The notes: a model not told the origin generated them from the letters alone. Positions 11,263 through 21,555 are shown, counted from the first letter of the stretch. The stretch: DNA of 64,000 bases from Pseudomonas capeferrum (GCF_000731675.1 NZ_JMIT01000002.1:781456-845455), one strand, 5' to 3'. Translations and numbers: made by a program.

Positions 11263-11773
11263 AACCCTCCCCCTTTTGCTCAGCCTGAGCGCAGCACTGG
11301 GAAGCGCGAGCGCCTTCGCACTGCCGAACGACCGTGATCAGCCGATCCGTATCCAGGCCGACAATGCCCATCTGGACGACAAGCAGGGTGTGGCCACCTA
11401 CACCGGCGATGTGATCATCACCCAGGGCTCGATGAAAATCACTGGCAACACCGTGACCATCACCCGCTCCGCCACCGGCGATATCGACGTGGTGACCTCG
11501 GTAGGCAACCTGGCCTACTTCGAGCAGCAACAGAGCGCCGCCAAGCCGGACAAGATGAAGGGCTGGGGTGTGACTATCCAGTACCAGTCGCAGAAGGACC
11601 TGGTGATCCTCACCGACCGCGCCAAGGTCGAAAACGAAGGCAACACCACCGAAGGCGAGAAAATCGTCTACAACACCCAGACCCAGGTGGCGACCGCCGG
11701 TCGCGGTGGCAACGTGACTACACCGCGTCAGCGTATCGACATGGTGATCCAGCCCAAGAAGAAGGCCGAGTAA
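11249..11773 (+). CDS. lptA: LptA periplasmic lipopolysaccharide bridge protein
   Basis: This 174-residue protein has a cleavable signal peptide ending near ASAFA (residue 25) and an OstA/LptA beta-jellyroll domain, with the typical stretches RIQADNAHLDDKQGVATYTG and the later GEKIVYNTQT. It forms the periplasmic filament that carries lipopolysaccharide from LptC to LptD. It overlaps lptC by 14 bases and ends at the base before the lptB ATG, which supports translational coupling of the three genes. Confidence 0.94.
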   Translation: MRLVKTLPLLLSLSAALGSASAFALPNDRDQPIRIQADNAHLDDKQGVATYTGDVIITQGSMKITGNTVTITRSATGDIDVVTSVGNLAYFEQQQSAAKPDKMKGWGVTIQYQSQKDLVILTDRAKVENEGNTTEGEKIVYNTQTQVATAGRGGNVTTPRQRIDMVIQPKKKAE

Positions 11774-12499
<726 letters not shown>

Positions 12500-12574
12500 C
12501 CCCGGGACGCACCTGGAGCACCGGCAAATAACCCTTGACGGGGTTTAAGTTGTTACGGTGCTCTAGGCAAACGC

Positions 12575-12580
12575 TACAAT
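12575..12580 (+). promoter_or_regulatory. Candidate -10 element of rpoN
   Basis: TACAAT lies 94 bases ahead of the rpoN ATG in the 175-base gap after lptB. The matching -35 region (GTTACG at 12552-12557, 17-base spacing) is weak, so the assignment is tentative. Another -35-like TTGACG is at 12535-12540 with no good partner. Confidence 0.3.
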
Positions 12581-12674
12581 TTAAGGCATAAAACTTGCTT
12601 GAATTTGGCGCTCCGGCGCCCTCGTGTAGTGGATGGCGCATGCGCGCCGGCGAACAAGGTATTAAGCCCCTGCC

Positions 12675-14168
12675 ATGAAACCATCGCTCGTCCTAAAAAT
12701 GGGCCAGCAACTGACGATGACTCCTCAGTTGCAACAGGCCATCCGCCTCCTCCAGCTGTCCACCCTGGACCTCCAACAGGAAATCCAGGAAGCGCTGGAG
12801 TCGAACCCGATGCTCGAACGTCAGGAAGACGGCGAGGACTTCGACAATAGCGACCCGATGGCCGATAACGCCGAGAGCAAACCGGCCGCCGAAGCCCAGG
12901 ACAACAGCTTCCAGGAAAGCACCGCCAGTGCCGAAAACCTGGAAGACGGTGAGTGGAGCGAGCGCATCCCCAACGAGCTGCCGGTCGACACCGCCTGGGA
13001 AGACATCTACCAGACCAGCGCCAGCAGCCTGCCAAGCAACGATGACGACGAGTGGGACTTCACCACCCGCACATCGGCCGGCGAGAGCCTGCAAAGCCAC
13101 CTGCTGTGGCAGCTGAACCTGGCGCCGATGTCCGATACCGATCGCCTGATCGCCGTCACTCTGATCGACAGCATCAATGGCCAGGGCTACCTGGAAGACA
13201 CCCTGGAGGAGATCTGCGCCGGTTTCGACCCTGAACTGGATATCGAGCTGGACGAGGTCGAAGCGGTCTTGCACCGCATCCAGCAGTTCGAGCCTGCCGG
13301 CGTCGGTGCACGCAACCTCGGCGAATGCCTGCTGTTGCAACTGCGTCAGCTGCCGGCCAGCACCCCCTGGATGGCCGAGGCCAAGCGCCTGGTCACCGAC
13401 TTCATCGACCTGCTGGGTGGCCGCGACTACAGCCAGCTGATGCGGCGCATGAAGATCAAGGAAGACGAACTGCGCCAGGTCATCGAACTGGTGCAAAGCC
13501 TCAACCCGCGCCCCGGTTCACAGATCGAATCGAGCGAGCCCGAGTACGTCGTGCCCGACGTCATCGTGCGCAAGGACAGTGAGCGCTGGCTGGTCGAGCT
13601 GAACCAGGAGGCGATCCCGCGGCTGCGCGTCAACCCGCAGTACGCAGGCTTTGTCAGACGCGCCGACACCAGCGCCGACAACACCTTCATGCGCAACCAG
13701 CTGCAGGAAGCGCGCTGGTTCATCAAGAGCCTGCAGAGCCGCAACGAAACGCTGATGAAGGTCGCCACGCAGATCGTCGAGCATCAGCGCGGTTTTCTCG
13801 ACCATGGCGACGAAGCGATGAAGCCCTTGGTGCTGCATGACATTGCCGAAGCGGTGGGCATGCACGAGTCGACCATTTCGCGGGTCACCACGCAGAAATA
13901 CATGCACACGCCCCGCGGTATCTACGAACTGAAATACTTTTTCTCAAGCCATGTGAGCACCGCCGAAGGCGGAGAATGCTCGTCCACGGCGATCCGCGCG
14001 ATCATCAAGAAACTGGTTGCGGCGGAAAATCAGAAAAAGCCATTGAGTGACAGCAAGATCGCTGGTTTACTGGAGGCACAAGGCATCCAGGTAGCCCGTC
14101 GCACCGTCGCCAAGTACCGCGAGTCTCTCGGCATCGCACCGTCGAGCGAGCGCAAGCGACTGATGTAG
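12675..14168 (+). CDS. rpoN: RNA polymerase sigma-54 factor
   Basis: This 497-residue factor directs RNA polymerase to -24/-12 promoters for nitrogen use, flagella and many catabolic genes. Region I is the Gln/Leu-rich activator-interacting segment at residues 1-48 ([20 protein letters not shown]); region II is acidic (about 55-110); the core-binding and helix-turn-helix regions follow; the RpoN box [10 protein letters not shown] is at about 474-483 near the C-terminus. It is followed by a terminator hairpin and then hpf and the nitrogen-PTS genes, the usual proteobacterial context. Confidence 0.98.
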   Translation: MKPSLVLKMGQQLTMTPQLQQAIRLLQLSTLDLQQEIQEALESNPMLERQEDGEDFDNSDPMADNAESKPAAEAQDNSFQESTASAENLEDGEWSERIPNELPVDTAWEDIYQTSASSLPSNDDDEWDFTTRTSAGESLQSHLLWQLNLAPMSDTDRLIAVTLIDSINGQGYLEDTLEEICAGFDPELDIELDEVEAVLHRIQQFEPAGVGARNLGECLLLQLRQLPASTPWMAEAKRLVTDFIDLLGGRDYSQLMRRMKIKEDELRQVIELVQSLNPRPGSQIESSEPEYVVPDVIVRKDSERWLVELNQEAIPRLRVNPQYAGFVRRADTSADNTFMRNQLQEARWFIKSLQSRNETLMKVATQIVEHQRGFLDHGDEAMKPLVLHDIAEAVGMHESTISRVTTQKYMHTPRGIYELKYFFSSHVSTAEGGECSSTAIRAIIKKLVAAENQKKPLSDSKIAGLLEAQGIQVARRTVAKYRESLGIAPSSERKRLM

Positions 14169-14196
14169 CCCCTGGTATGTGCCACAGCATTTGCGG

Positions 14197-14221
14197 GGCA
14201 GGTGCAAGACCTGCCTCTTTA
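14197..14221 (+). terminator. Rho-independent terminator after rpoN
   Basis: GGCAGGT (14197-14203) pairs with ACCTGCC (14209-14215) around a five-base loop, followed by TCTTTAT. It sits 28 bases after the rpoN stop and 30 bases before hpf, so it probably lowers read-through into the hpf-ptsN-rapZ-ptsO genes. Confidence 0.7.
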
Positions 14222-14250
14222 TGATGCACGGGCAACAAAGGAGAAGCTGT

Positions 14251-14559
14251 ATGCAAGTCAACATCAGTGGACACCATGTAGAAGTCACCCCGCCGCTGCG
14301 CGACTATATCGAGCAGAAACTCAAGCGCCTGGAGGGTCACTTCGACAAGATTACCAACGTGCAGGTCATCATGAAGGTCGAGAAGCTGCAGCAGAAGGTC
14401 GAAGCGACCCTGCAGATTCCTGGCGGTGAAGTGGTCGCCAACGCGGAACACGAAGACATGTATGCAGCGATCGACGCCTTGGCCGACAAGCTCGACCGCC
14501 AACTGAAAAAACACAAGGAAAAACAGCAAAGCCTGCTGCAAGGCACGGCTGCCCGCTGA
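14251..14559 (+). CDS. hpf: Ribosome hibernation promoting factor
   Basis: This 102-residue protein begins MQVNISGHHVEVTPPLRDYIEQ and has the beta-alpha fold of the HPF/RaiA family, which binds the 30S decoding site and helps form inactive 100S ribosomes in slow growth. The ATG at 14251 has a good ribosome binding site (GGAG about eight bases upstream); 24 upstream codons in frame cover the terminator and are not counted. It lacks the long C-terminal dimerisation domain, so it is the short form. Older literature treats this rpoN neighbour as a sigma-54 modulator. Confidence 0.95.
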   Translation: MQVNISGHHVEVTPPLRDYIEQKLKRLEGHFDKITNVQVIMKVEKLQQKVEATLQIPGGEVVANAEHEDMYAAIDALADKLDRQLKKHKEKQQSLLQGTAAR

Positions 14560-14571
14560 TCCCCCTCATCC

Positions 14572-15036
14572 ATGATCCGACTTGAAACCATCCTGACCCC
14601 CGGCCGTTCCCTCGTGAACGTGCCGGGCGGCAGTAAGAAGCGCGCCCTCGAAAAGGTCGCCACTGTCATCGCCGACCAAGTGCCAGAACTGGAGATGCAA
14701 GACGTCTTCGAAAAACTGGTCGCCCGTGAAAAACTCGGCTCGACCGGGTTCGGCAACGGCATCGCCATCCCCCACTGCCGGCTCGAAGGATGCACCGCCC
14801 CCGTCAGCGCCTTGCTGCACCTGGAGGCACCGATCGACTACGACGCCATCGATGGCGCACCCGTGGACCTGCTGTTCGTCCTGCTGGTGCCCGAAGCTGC
14901 CACCGATGCGCACCTGGAACTGCTGCGCCAGATTGCCAGCATGCTCGATCGCAAAGAGGTTCGTGATCGTCTGCGTGCAGCCAGCAGTAACGAGGCCCTG
15001 TACCAGGTTGTCCTGGACGTCCAGAGCGAGCCCTGA
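14572..15036 (+). CDS. ptsN: Nitrogen PTS enzyme IIA (EIIA-Ntr)
   Basis: This 154-residue PTS EIIA domain of the fructose/mannitol type contains [10 protein letters not shown] with the phosphorylated histidine at about H68. In the nitrogen PTS, phosphate passes from PtsP through NPr to EIIA-Ntr, which regulates other proteins (for example potassium transport and carbon metabolism in P. putida) and transports no sugar. It lies 12 bases after hpf and two bases before rapZ. Confidence 0.96.
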   Translation: MIRLETILTPGRSLVNVPGGSKKRALEKVATVIADQVPELEMQDVFEKLVAREKLGSTGFGNGIAIPHCRLEGCTAPVSALLHLEAPIDYDAIDGAPVDLLFVLLVPEAATDAHLELLRQIASMLDRKEVRDRLRAASSNEALYQVVLDVQSEP

Positions 15037-15038
15037 AC

Positions 15039-15893
15039 ATGCGTCTGATCATCGTTAGCGGCCGGTCCGGCTCCGGCAAGAGCACCGCCCTCGATGTGCT
15101 GGAAGACAACGGTTTCTATTGCATCGACAACCTGCCCGCCGGCCTGCTACCGCAGCTGGCGGAAAACGCGTTGATCAATACCGAGTTGCTGCAACCCAAG
15201 GTCGCTGTGTCGATTGACGCGCGCAACCTGCCCAGCCACCTGTCGCGTTTCCCCGAACTGCTCGAAGAGGCCCGAGCGCGGCACATCCAATGCGACGTGC
15301 TGTACCTGGACGCCGACGAAGATACGCTGCTCAAACGCTTCTCCGAGACGCGCCGGCGCCACCCACTGACCAATGCCAACCGTTCCCTGGCAGAGGCAAT
15401 ACGGGTCGAGAGCGACATGCTGGGGCCGATCTCCGATCTGGCTGACCTGAAAATCGACACTACCAGCCTAAACCTTTACCAACTGCGCGACTCGATCAAG
15501 CTGCGCCTGCTCAACCAGCCAGAGCCTGGCACTGCGTTTCTGGTCGAATCGTTCGGCTTCAAGCGCGGCATGCCGGTCGATGCCGACCTGGTGTTCGATG
15601 TGCGCTGCCTGCCCAACCCCTATTGGAAGCCCGAGCTGCGTGAGCACTCCGGCCTCGATCAGCCGGTGATCGACTACCTCGCCGCCCAGCCGGATGTCGA
15701 AGAGATGTTCAACGACATTTCCAGCTACCTGCTCAAATGGCTGCCCCGCTTCGCCGCCAGCAACCGCGCCTACGTCACCATCGCCATCGGCTGCACCGGC
15801 GGCCATCACCGCTCGGTGTACCTGACCGAACGCCTCGGCGAGTTGCTGCAGCAATCACTGAAAAACGTCCAGGTCCGCCACCGCGACCTCTAG
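15039..15893 (+). CDS. rapZ: RapZ RNA-binding P-loop protein
   Basis: This 284-residue protein has an N-terminal Walker A motif GRSGSGKST (residues 8-16) and the conserved C-terminal segment [18 protein letters not shown] near residues 254-271. In E. coli RapZ senses glucosamine-6-phosphate and presents the small RNA GlmZ to RNase E; the conserved C-terminal domain binds RNA or metabolite. Whether Pseudomonas has matching small RNAs cannot be told here. It is two bases downstream of ptsN and 20 bases upstream of ptsO. Confidence 0.95.
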   Translation: MRLIIVSGRSGSGKSTALDVLEDNGFYCIDNLPAGLLPQLAENALINTELLQPKVAVSIDARNLPSHLSRFPELLEEARARHIQCDVLYLDADEDTLLKRFSETRRRHPLTNANRSLAEAIRVESDMLGPISDLADLKIDTTSLNLYQLRDSIKLRLLNQPEPGTAFLVESFGFKRGMPVDADLVFDVRCLPNPYWKPELREHSGLDQPVIDYLAAQPDVEEMFNDISSYLLKWLPRFAASNRAYVTIAIGCTGGHHRSVYLTERLGELLQQSLKNVQVRHRDL

Positions 15894-15913
15894 CCCACAG
15901 GATCCACCCCACG

Positions 15914-16186
15914 ATGCCCGCCTGCGAAATCACCATCATCAACAAGCTGGGCCTGCATGCCCGGGCGGCAGCCAAGTTCGTCGGCGTGGCCGGGCGCTTC
16001 CCCTGCCAGGTGCGCGTGGGCCGCGCGCCCGACAAGCTGGTGGACGGCAAAAGCATCATGGCAGTGATGATGCTCGCGGCAGGCAAAGGCACCCAGGTGC
16101 ACCTGCTGACCGAAGGCGAACAGGACAACGAAGCGCTGGAAGCTTTGATCGAGCTGATCAACAACTACTTCGACGAAGGCGAGTAA
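15914..16186 (+). CDS. ptsO: Nitrogen PTS phosphocarrier NPr (HPr family)
   Basis: This 90-residue HPr-like protein begins MPACEITIINKLGLHARAA, with the phosphorylated histidine at H15 and the conserved GKSIMAVMMLAAGKG loop around residues 45-59. It passes phosphate from PtsP to PtsN. The frame is open upstream into rapZ, but ATG 15914 gives the standard HPr length. It converges with the ZIP-transporter gene with only five bases between the two stop codons. Confidence 0.95.
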   Translation: MPACEITIINKLGLHARAAAKFVGVAGRFPCQVRVGRAPDKLVDGKSIMAVMMLAAGKGTQVHLLTEGEQDNEALEALIELINNYFDEGE

Positions 16187-16191
16187 ACCGC

Positions 16192-17100
16192 TCAGGACAT
16201 CGCGGTGTCCATCACCATCATCAGGCAGAAACCGATACACAGCCCCAGGCTGGCCAAGCGGTGATGCCCATTGCTGCGCGACTCAGGGATGATTTCCTGG
16301 GTCACCACCAACAGCATCGCTCCCGCCGCACACGCCAACCCCAAAGGCAGCAGCAGTTCGGCTACGTTGACCAGCCAGGCACAGATCACCGCAGCCACGG
16401 GTTCCACCAGGCCTGAAGCGGCTCCGATCAGAAACGCCTTGAACCGCGGCATGCCCGCCCCCGCCAGCACCAGCGCTATCACCAGGCCCTCAGGCACATC
16501 CTGCAAGGCGATGCCCATGGCCAGGCTGTCGGCATCCGCCATACCGCCACCCGCCGACACGCCGATGGCCATGCCTTCAGGAATGTTGTGGGCAATGATG
16601 GCAATCACGAACAGCCAGATTCGCGCGGCGATCACTGGCTGGTTATCCGTGCCGACCAAGGCTTCCGGCGAGGCGCCGGAAACCTTGAGGTCGACCAGAA
16701 ACAAGCACAAGGCGCCGAACATCAAGCCAAAGCTGATCAGGCCGCCCGCGCCCCAGGGGCTGAAGCCGATACCTTGAGCCGCTTCCAACCCCGGAATGAT
16801 CAGGGAAAACGCGGTGGCCGCCAGCATCACGCCGGCGCCGAAGCCCAGCAGTGTGTCGGCCAGGGCCACCGGCATATTACGTATCACCAACACCGGTACC
16901 GCGCCCAGCGCCGTCCCCAACGCGCACAGTGCGCCCCCCTCGAGGGCGCGCAACATGCGCGGTTCCAGGCCCAGCCAGGCAATGCCCTGCACCATCAACA
17001 GCGCAGTGCCGACCAGCAACAGCAAGGTTCCTATCGCCAGGCGAAACAGACGCACGCTGCTGACGGACAACACCTGTGAACGCATACCGGATCGACTCAC
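16192..17100 (-). CDS. ZIP-family divalent metal transporter
   Basis: This protein of about 302 residues has multiple membrane helices and the ZIP metal-binding helices [13 protein letters not shown] (H171-G180 region) and [11 protein letters not shown] (around 200-209). ZIP proteins import divalent metals such as zinc, iron or manganese. The GTG at 17100 overlaps the sodA stop codon (GTGA); an ATG five codons in is the alternative start. As the last gene of an iron-responsive operon that encodes manganese superoxide dismutase, manganese or iron import is a reasonable guess, but the metal cannot be read from sequence. Confidence 0.88.
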   Translation of the reverse strand: MSRSGMRSQVLSVSSVRLFRLAIGTLLLLVGTALLMVQGIAWLGLEPRMLRALEGGALCALGTALGAVPVLVIRNMPVALADTLLGFGAGVMLAATAFSLIIPGLEAAQGIGFSPWGAGGLISFGLMFGALCLFLVDLKVSGASPEALVGTDNQPVIAARIWLFVIAIIAHNIPEGMAIGVSAGGGMADADSLAMGIALQDVPEGLVIALVLAGAGMPRFKAFLIGAASGLVEPVAAVICAWLVNVAELLLPLGLACAAGAMLLVVTQEIIPESRSNGHHRLASLGLCIGFCLMMVMDTAMS

Positions 17101-17708
17101 TTCAAGGCTTCGAGATAACGACGTTCTACTTCCGCCCAGTCGACGACGTTGTAGAAGGCACCGATGTATTCAGGGCGACGGTTCTGGTACTTGAGGTAGT
17201 AAGCGTGTTCCCACACGTCCAACCCCAGGATCGGCGTATTACCGTGCATCAGCGGGCTGTCCTGGTTGCCGCTGCTTTCAACCACCAGCTTGTTTTCCGG
17301 GGTGACGCTGAGCCAGGCCCAACCACTGCCGAAGCGGCTCAGTGCCGCTTTGGTGAACGCGTCCTTGAAGGCGTCGAAACCACCTAGCTCGGCTTCGATT
17401 GCCTTGGCCACCTGACCGTGCGGCTGGCCGCCACCCTGTGGTGCCATCACGGTCCAGAACAGCGTGTGGTTGGCGTGACCACCCCCTTGGTTGATCACCG
17501 CAGCCTGCAGCTTCTCTGGCAACTGCTTGACCGCGCCGACCAACTGCTCCACCGGCCACTCGGCCCATTCGGTGCCTTCGATAGCGGTGTTGAGGTTGTT
17601 GATATAGGTCTGGTGATGCTTGCTGTGGTGAATCTCCATGGTCTGGGCATCGATGTGCGGTTCCAGCGCATCGTAGGCATAGGGCAACGCAGGCAAGGTG
17701 TGTGGCAT
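17097..17708 (-). CDS. sodA: Superoxide dismutase, manganese type
   Basis: This 203-residue cytoplasmic enzyme converts superoxide to hydrogen peroxide and oxygen. The metal ligands appear as H27 (MEIHHSKHH), H81 ([11 protein letters not shown]), D164 and H168 (LDVWEHAYY). The GGGHANH motif and the later GNQDSPL (Gln near 149) are typical of the manganese rather than the iron enzyme. It is the fourth gene of the Fur-box operon, which fits replacement of the iron enzyme when iron is short. In P. aeruginosa the equivalent is sodM/sodA behind orfX. Confidence 0.95.
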   Translation of the reverse strand: MPHTLPALPYAYDALEPHIDAQTMEIHHSKHHQTYINNLNTAIEGTEWAEWPVEQLVGAVKQLPEKLQAAVINQGGGHANHTLFWTVMAPQGGGQPHGQVAKAIEAELGGFDAFKDAFTKAALSRFGSGWAWLSVTPENKLVVESSGNQDSPLMHGNTPILGLDVWEHAYYLKYQNRRPEYIGAFYNVVDWAEVERRYLEALK

Positions 17709-17709
17709 G

Positions 17710-18171
17710 TCAGTGGATTCCGTAAGCGTGGGGTCTGGGTGTCACGTCTGCCTTCGCGGCCAGCGCGCTGGCCTCGGGTGCGTGACGGTTGAGCAGGCGC
17801 TCGGTGCGCGGGTACTGGCCGTACTCGGCGATGAAATTCAGCAACTCGGTGTAGGTGCGCCCACTGTGGCGCAGCGCGGCATCGCGCAGCGCCTGGGGCA
17901 AGCGGGCCTCCTGGCTGGCCTGCAGCAGGCGCTGATGCGCAGAGCACAGGTAGTCGGCGCTCTCGTGCGGCTGGTTCAGGCGCAGGTGCAGGTCGGCCAG
18001 GTTGTGGTGAGCGATGACGAACACCGCCACCGCTTCGTCGACGTCATGCCAGCGCTCGAACAGCACCTGGGCCAGCGCCAGGGCTTGCAGGTAGTGTTCC
18101 CGTGCATCGACCCACTCACCTTGCTCGAACAGGTGGTTGGCCATTTCGGTGGTGCGTTTCCAGTGCTGCAT
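17710..18171 (-). CDS. OrfX: conserved helical protein of the fumC-sodA operon
   Basis: This 153-residue protein has no recognised catalytic motif. It is rich in Ala, Leu, His and Gln and is built of repeated helix pairs ([20 protein letters not shown], then [20 protein letters not shown]) that resemble tetratricopeptide repeats. It lies between fumC (21 bases upstream) and sodA (one base downstream). The same position in P. aeruginosa is taken by orfX of the fagA-fumC-orfX-sodA operon. A protein-binding or assembly role is possible, but no function is established from sequence. Confidence 0.8.
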   Translation of the reverse strand: MQHWKRTTEMANHLFEQGEWVDAREHYLQALALAQVLFERWHDVDEAVAVFVIAHHNLADLHLRLNQPHESADYLCSAHQRLLQASQEARLPQALRDAALRHSGRTYTELLNFIAEYGQYPRTERLLNRHAPEASALAAKADVTPRPHAYGIH

Positions 18172-18192
18172 GGCGTGTCTCCTGCGCCGGGG

Positions 18193-19569
18193 TCAGATCC
18201 CGCCGGCGGTGAGTTTTTCCGGGTCGAGCAGCGCTTCCAGTTGGTCGCGCGACAAGTCGGTATGCTCCAGCGCCACATCGATGATCGGGCGGCCCTGCTT
18301 GTAGGCGGTCTTGGCGATTTCGGCGGCCTTGAGATAGCCGATGATCGGGTTCAGCGCCGTGACCAGGATCGGGTTGCGCGCCAGCGCCTCCTTGAGCTTG
18401 CCTTCATTGACCTTGAACGTGGCGATGGCCTTGTCGGCCAGCAAGCGGCTGACGTTGGCCATCAGTTCGATGCTTTCCAGCAGGTTGCGGGCGATCACCG
18501 GCAGCATCACGTTCAGCTCGAAGTTGCCCGACTGTCCAGCGATGGCGATGGTCGCGTCATTGCCGATGACCTGCGCAGCCACCATGGCAGTGGCTTCCGG
18601 GATCACTGGGTTGACCTTGCCCGGCATGATCGAAGAGCCAGGCTGCAGGCCTTGCAGTTCAATCTCGCCAAGGCCGGCCAACGGGCCGGAGTTCATCCAG
18701 CGCAGGTCGTTGGCGATTTTCATCAGCGCCACCGCAGCAGTCTTGAGCTGGCCGGAAAGGGCTACGGCGGTGTCCTGCGAGCCGATCAGGGCAAACAGGT
18801 TCTGCCCAGGGGTGAACTCGACCTGGGTCAGGGCACTGAGCTGGCGCGCGAAGCCGGCAGCGAACTGTGGGTGGGCGTTGATGCCCGTCCCCACCGCCGT
18901 GCCACCCTGGGCCAGCGCCTGCAGGCTCGGCAGGGTCGCCTCGATGTGCGCCTGCGCACCTTTGATTTGTGCTGCCCAGCCGTCGAGCACCTGGCTCATG
19001 CGCACGGGCATGGCGTCCATCAGGTGGGTACGGCCGGTTTTGACGAATGGGTGTACCTGCTGCGATTTGGCCTCGATCACCTGTACCAGGTGACGCAACG
19101 CTGGCAGCAGTTGCTCGTGCAGCGCCAGGGCGGCACTGACATGGATGGTGGTCGGGATGATGTCGTTGCTGCTCTGGCCGCAGTTCACATGGTCGTTGGC
19201 ATTGACCGCATTACCCAGCACGCGGGTCGCCAGGGTGGCGATCACCTCGTTGGCGTTCATATTCGAACTGGTGCCGGAACCGGTCTGGAACACATCCACC
19301 GGGAAATGCTGGATGAAATCTTCCGCCAGCAGTTGTTCGACTGCCTTGACGATGGCCTGACCTTGCTCCGCGCTCACCTGCTCCAGCTCGATGTTGGCCT
19401 TGGCCGCTGCGGCCTTGGCCAGCAGCAATGCGCGAATGAACTGGGCCGGCATGCGCTGGCCGCTGACCGGGAAGTTGTCGACCGCGCGCTGGGTCTGGGC
19501 GCCATACAGGGCCTCGGCAGGCACCTGCAGCTCACCCATGCTGTCACGCTCGATACGGGTATTACTCAT
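18193..19569 (-). CDS. fumC: Fumarase, class II (iron-independent)
   Basis: This 458-residue enzyme interconverts fumarate and malate in the citric acid cycle. It has the superfamily signature GSSIMPGKVNP at residues 311-321, TGSGTSSNMNANEV near 97-109 and GRTHLMDAMP around 179-188 with the conserved histidine. Class II fumarases lack the oxygen-labile iron-sulfur cluster of class I. Placement in a Fur-box operon agrees with use when iron is limiting or oxidative stress destroys class I enzymes. Its start overlaps the fagA stop by eight bases. Confidence 0.97.
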   Translation of the reverse strand: MSNTRIERDSMGELQVPAEALYGAQTQRAVDNFPVSGQRMPAQFIRALLLAKAAAAKANIELEQVSAEQGQAIVKAVEQLLAEDFIQHFPVDVFQTGSGTSSNMNANEVIATLATRVLGNAVNANDHVNCGQSSNDIIPTTIHVSAALALHEQLLPALRHLVQVIEAKSQQVHPFVKTGRTHLMDAMPVRMSQVLDGWAAQIKGAQAHIEATLPSLQALAQGGTAVGTGINAHPQFAAGFARQLSALTQVEFTPGQNLFALIGSQDTAVALSGQLKTAAVALMKIANDLRWMNSGPLAGLGEIELQGLQPGSSIMPGKVNPVIPEATAMVAAQVIGNDATIAIAGQSGNFELNVMLPVIARNLLESIELMANVSRLLADKAIATFKVNEGKLKEALARNPILVTALNPIIGYLKAAEIAKTAYKQGRPIIDVALEHTDLSRDQLEALLDPEKLTAGGI

Positions 19570-19954
19570 CGTCTAATCCTTGCATCAGTTCATCGGGAGA
19601 AATCGAAGGCAGCAGCACGCAATTGGCCAATTGCAGGGCGTAGGGCTGCCAGCGCTGGTTCTGTTCGCGGCGGTCGAGGTTGCGCAGGTCGAGCAAGGGT
19701 CGCCAGGCCTGGTCCAGGCACAGGCAGCGCCAATGCCAGGGCAGCATGCGGTCGCAAGCGGTATCCAGGAGCAGGCGAAAGGAGGTCAGGGCCACCGTCC
19801 ATGGCAAGGTTTCGGTGCAGCACACCAGGTAGCGGCCTTCGGCCAGGTAGTGCTCGATCAGGCGCGGCTCATCGGGCTCGAGCGCGCAGCGAATGCGCCG
19901 GCTGAGCCAGCGCCAGTTTTCCAGGTAGGGCAACTCGTGGAGGACGGATTTCAT
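19562..19954 (-). CDS. fagA: FagA: Fur-associated conserved protein of unknown function
   Basis: This 130-residue, soluble, arginine- and tryptophan-rich protein (MKSVLHELPYLENWRWLSRR at the start) has no domain that I recognise. It is the first gene of the operon, 22 bases downstream of a near-consensus Fur box, and overlaps fumC by eight bases. The name follows the P. aeruginosa fagA-fumC-orfX-sodA operon, on gene order. ATG 19963 and TTG 19969 are in-frame alternative starts; none has a strong ribosome binding site. Confidence 0.75.
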   Translation of the reverse strand: MKSVLHELPYLENWRWLSRRIRCALEPDEPRLIEHYLAEGRYLVCCTETLPWTVALTSFRLLLDTACDRMLPWHWRCLCLDQAWRPLLDLRNLDRREQNQRWQPYALQLANCVLLPSISPDELMQGLDDE

Positions 19955-19976
19955 GAACACCATCGCCAAGCAACTG

Positions 19977-19995
19977 GGTAATGATATTCATTATT
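19977..19995. promoter_or_regulatory. Fur box upstream of fagA-fumC-orfX-sodA
   Basis: GGTAATGATATTCATTATT matches 16 of 19 bases of the consensus GATAATGATAATCATTATC and is itself a near palindrome. It lies 23 bases from the fagA start, where bound Fur-Fe2+ would block transcription. The surrounding bases (19979-20015) are strongly AT-rich compared with the rest of the window. It predicts induction of the operon in low iron. Confidence 0.88.
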
Positions 19996-20053
19996 AAGTG
20001 ATAAATAGAATCACTTCAAGAGGGCATCGACCAAAGCAAGGAGTAAGCAGGTA

Positions 20054-20081
20054 TAAAAAAACCCGGCGCGCAGGCCGGGTT
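20054..20081 (-). terminator. Terminator after pmbA
   Basis: AACCCGGC (20060-20067) pairs with GCCGGGTT (20074-20081) around a six-base loop. On the minus strand the stem is followed by a run of U (A residues at 20055-20061). It lies 20 bases after the pmbA stop codon and separates it from the Fur-box promoter region. Confidence 0.85.
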
Positions 20082-20100
20082 TTGTAGATCAGGCGGCCAT

Positions 20101-21447
20101 TCAGCTGCCGGCAACGGTCATCCGTTCGATCAGCACCGAGCCCGTGTGAATATTGCTGCGGGTCTCAAGATCGCTACCGATCGCCACGATTTGCTGGAAC
20201 ATGTCCTTCATGTTCCCGGCGATGGTCACTTCCTGGACCGCATGCTGGATCTCGCCGTTCTCGACCCAGAAGCCTGCAGCCCCACGCGAATAGTCGCCCG
20301 TGACCATGTTCAGGCCATGCCCCATCAACTCGGTCACCAACAAGCCACGCCCCATCCGGCGGATCAGGGCCGCCTGGTCCTCGACGCCGTGGGTCACATA
20401 CAGGTTGTGCACACCACCGGAGTTGGCCGTGCTGGGCAGGCCGAGCTTGCGCCCGGAATAGGTCCCCAGCAGGTACGACACCAGCTCACCCTTGTCGACG
20501 AACGGTTTGGCGTAGGTCGCCAGGCCGTCACCGTCGAACGCAGCACTGCCCAAGGCCCGGGGAATATGCGGGCGCTCATCGAGGGTCAGCCAGCTTGGGA
20601 ACAGCCGCTGCCCGATAGTGCCTTCAAGGAACGACGACTTGCGGTACAGGTTGCCGCCGGAAATGGCCGACAGGAAGCTGCCAAACAGGCCGCCGGCGAG
20701 CTCTGCCGAGAACAGCACCGGCACTTCGCACGTCGGCACCGGGCGCGCGCCGAGGCGGCTGGCCGCACGCTGGGCCGCACGCTGGCCGATGCTGCGCGGG
20801 TCGGCCAACAAATTGCCCTGGCGGTTTACGTCATACCAGTAGTCACGCTGCATCTGGCCATCACCCTCGGCGATCATCACGCAGCTCAGGCTGTGTCGGG
20901 TCGAGGCGTAGCTGCCGATGAAGCCGTGGCTGTTGCCATACACTCGGCACCCTTGGTGAGTGTTGAGCGTGGTGCCATCGGCATTGAGAATGCGTGAATC
21001 GGCGTCGAACGCCGCGGCCTCGCAAGCCAGGGCCATCTCGATCGCCTTCTCGGGTTCGATGTCCCAGTCGTGGTAAAGGTCCAGGTCCGGGATATCGCGG
21101 GCCATCAGGGCGGCGTCGGCCAAGCCGGAGCATTCGTCTTCGGACGTATGCTTGGCGATCGCCAGCGCGGCGGCTACGGTTTCGCGGATCGCCTCGGGGC
21201 CACTTGCCGAGGTACTGGCGGAGCCTTTGCGCTGGCCGACATAGAGGGTGATGCCAAAGCCCTGGTCACGGTTGAACTCGACCGTTTCGACCTCGCGCTG
21301 ACGCACCGTGGTGGACAGGCCTTGCTCCAGCGAGACCGCCACTTCGCAGGCACTGGCGCCCTGGCGACGCGCTTCGGCGATGATCGCTTCGACCTGCTCC
21401 TGCAAGGCTGGCAGGTCTTTCGGACCTACGCTCTGGACTGCACTCAT
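20101..21447 (-). CDS. pmbA: PmbA/TldE subunit of the TldD-PmbA metalloprotease
   Basis: This 448-residue protein is the non-metal-binding partner of TldD. It shows the family pattern GLSTTVRQREVETVEFNRDQ near the N-terminus and GLLVTELMGHGLNMVTGDYSRGAAGFWVENG near the C-terminus. The TldD-PmbA heterodimer degrades unfolded or small peptides; in E. coli it matures microcin B17 and degrades the antitoxin CcdA. The ATG at 21447 is preferred over the GTG four codons upstream. tldD is encoded nearby on the same strand, separated by the opposite-strand darP. Confidence 0.94.
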   Translation of the reverse strand: MSAVQSVGPKDLPALQEQVEAIIAEARRQGASACEVAVSLEQGLSTTVRQREVETVEFNRDQGFGITLYVGQRKGSASTSASGPEAIRETVAAALAIAKHTSEDECSGLADAALMARDIPDLDLYHDWDIEPEKAIEMALACEAAAFDADSRILNADGTTLNTHQGCRVYGNSHGFIGSYASTRHSLSCVMIAEGDGQMQRDYWYDVNRQGNLLADPRSIGQRAAQRAASRLGARPVPTCEVPVLFSAELAGGLFGSFLSAISGGNLYRKSSFLEGTIGQRLFPSWLTLDERPHIPRALGSAAFDGDGLATYAKPFVDKGELVSYLLGTYSGRKLGLPSTANSGGVHNLYVTHGVEDQAALIRRMGRGLLVTELMGHGLNMVTGDYSRGAAGFWVENGEIQHAVQEVTIAGNMKDMFQQIVAIGSDLETRSNIHTGSVLIERMTVAGS

Positions 21448-21555
21448 GGTTCTCTCCACTCAAATTCTGCGTTCGGCGAGGGTCATTCTACGACCGGGCC
21501 GGACAAGCGGCCCCCGACTGGTTATCATGGCGGCGATTTCTAGCGGACTGCCACC

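Noticed and set aside
12599..12850. Short frame upstream of rpoN, 83 residues
   Set aside because: It overlaps the N-terminus of rpoN in another frame, is Pro-rich and has no binding site; the region is better read as the rpoN leader.
17698..19905. Long open frame of 735 residues opposite orfX, fumC and fagA
   Set aside because: It is the antisense shadow of fumC and its neighbours, with no domain and no ribosome binding site.
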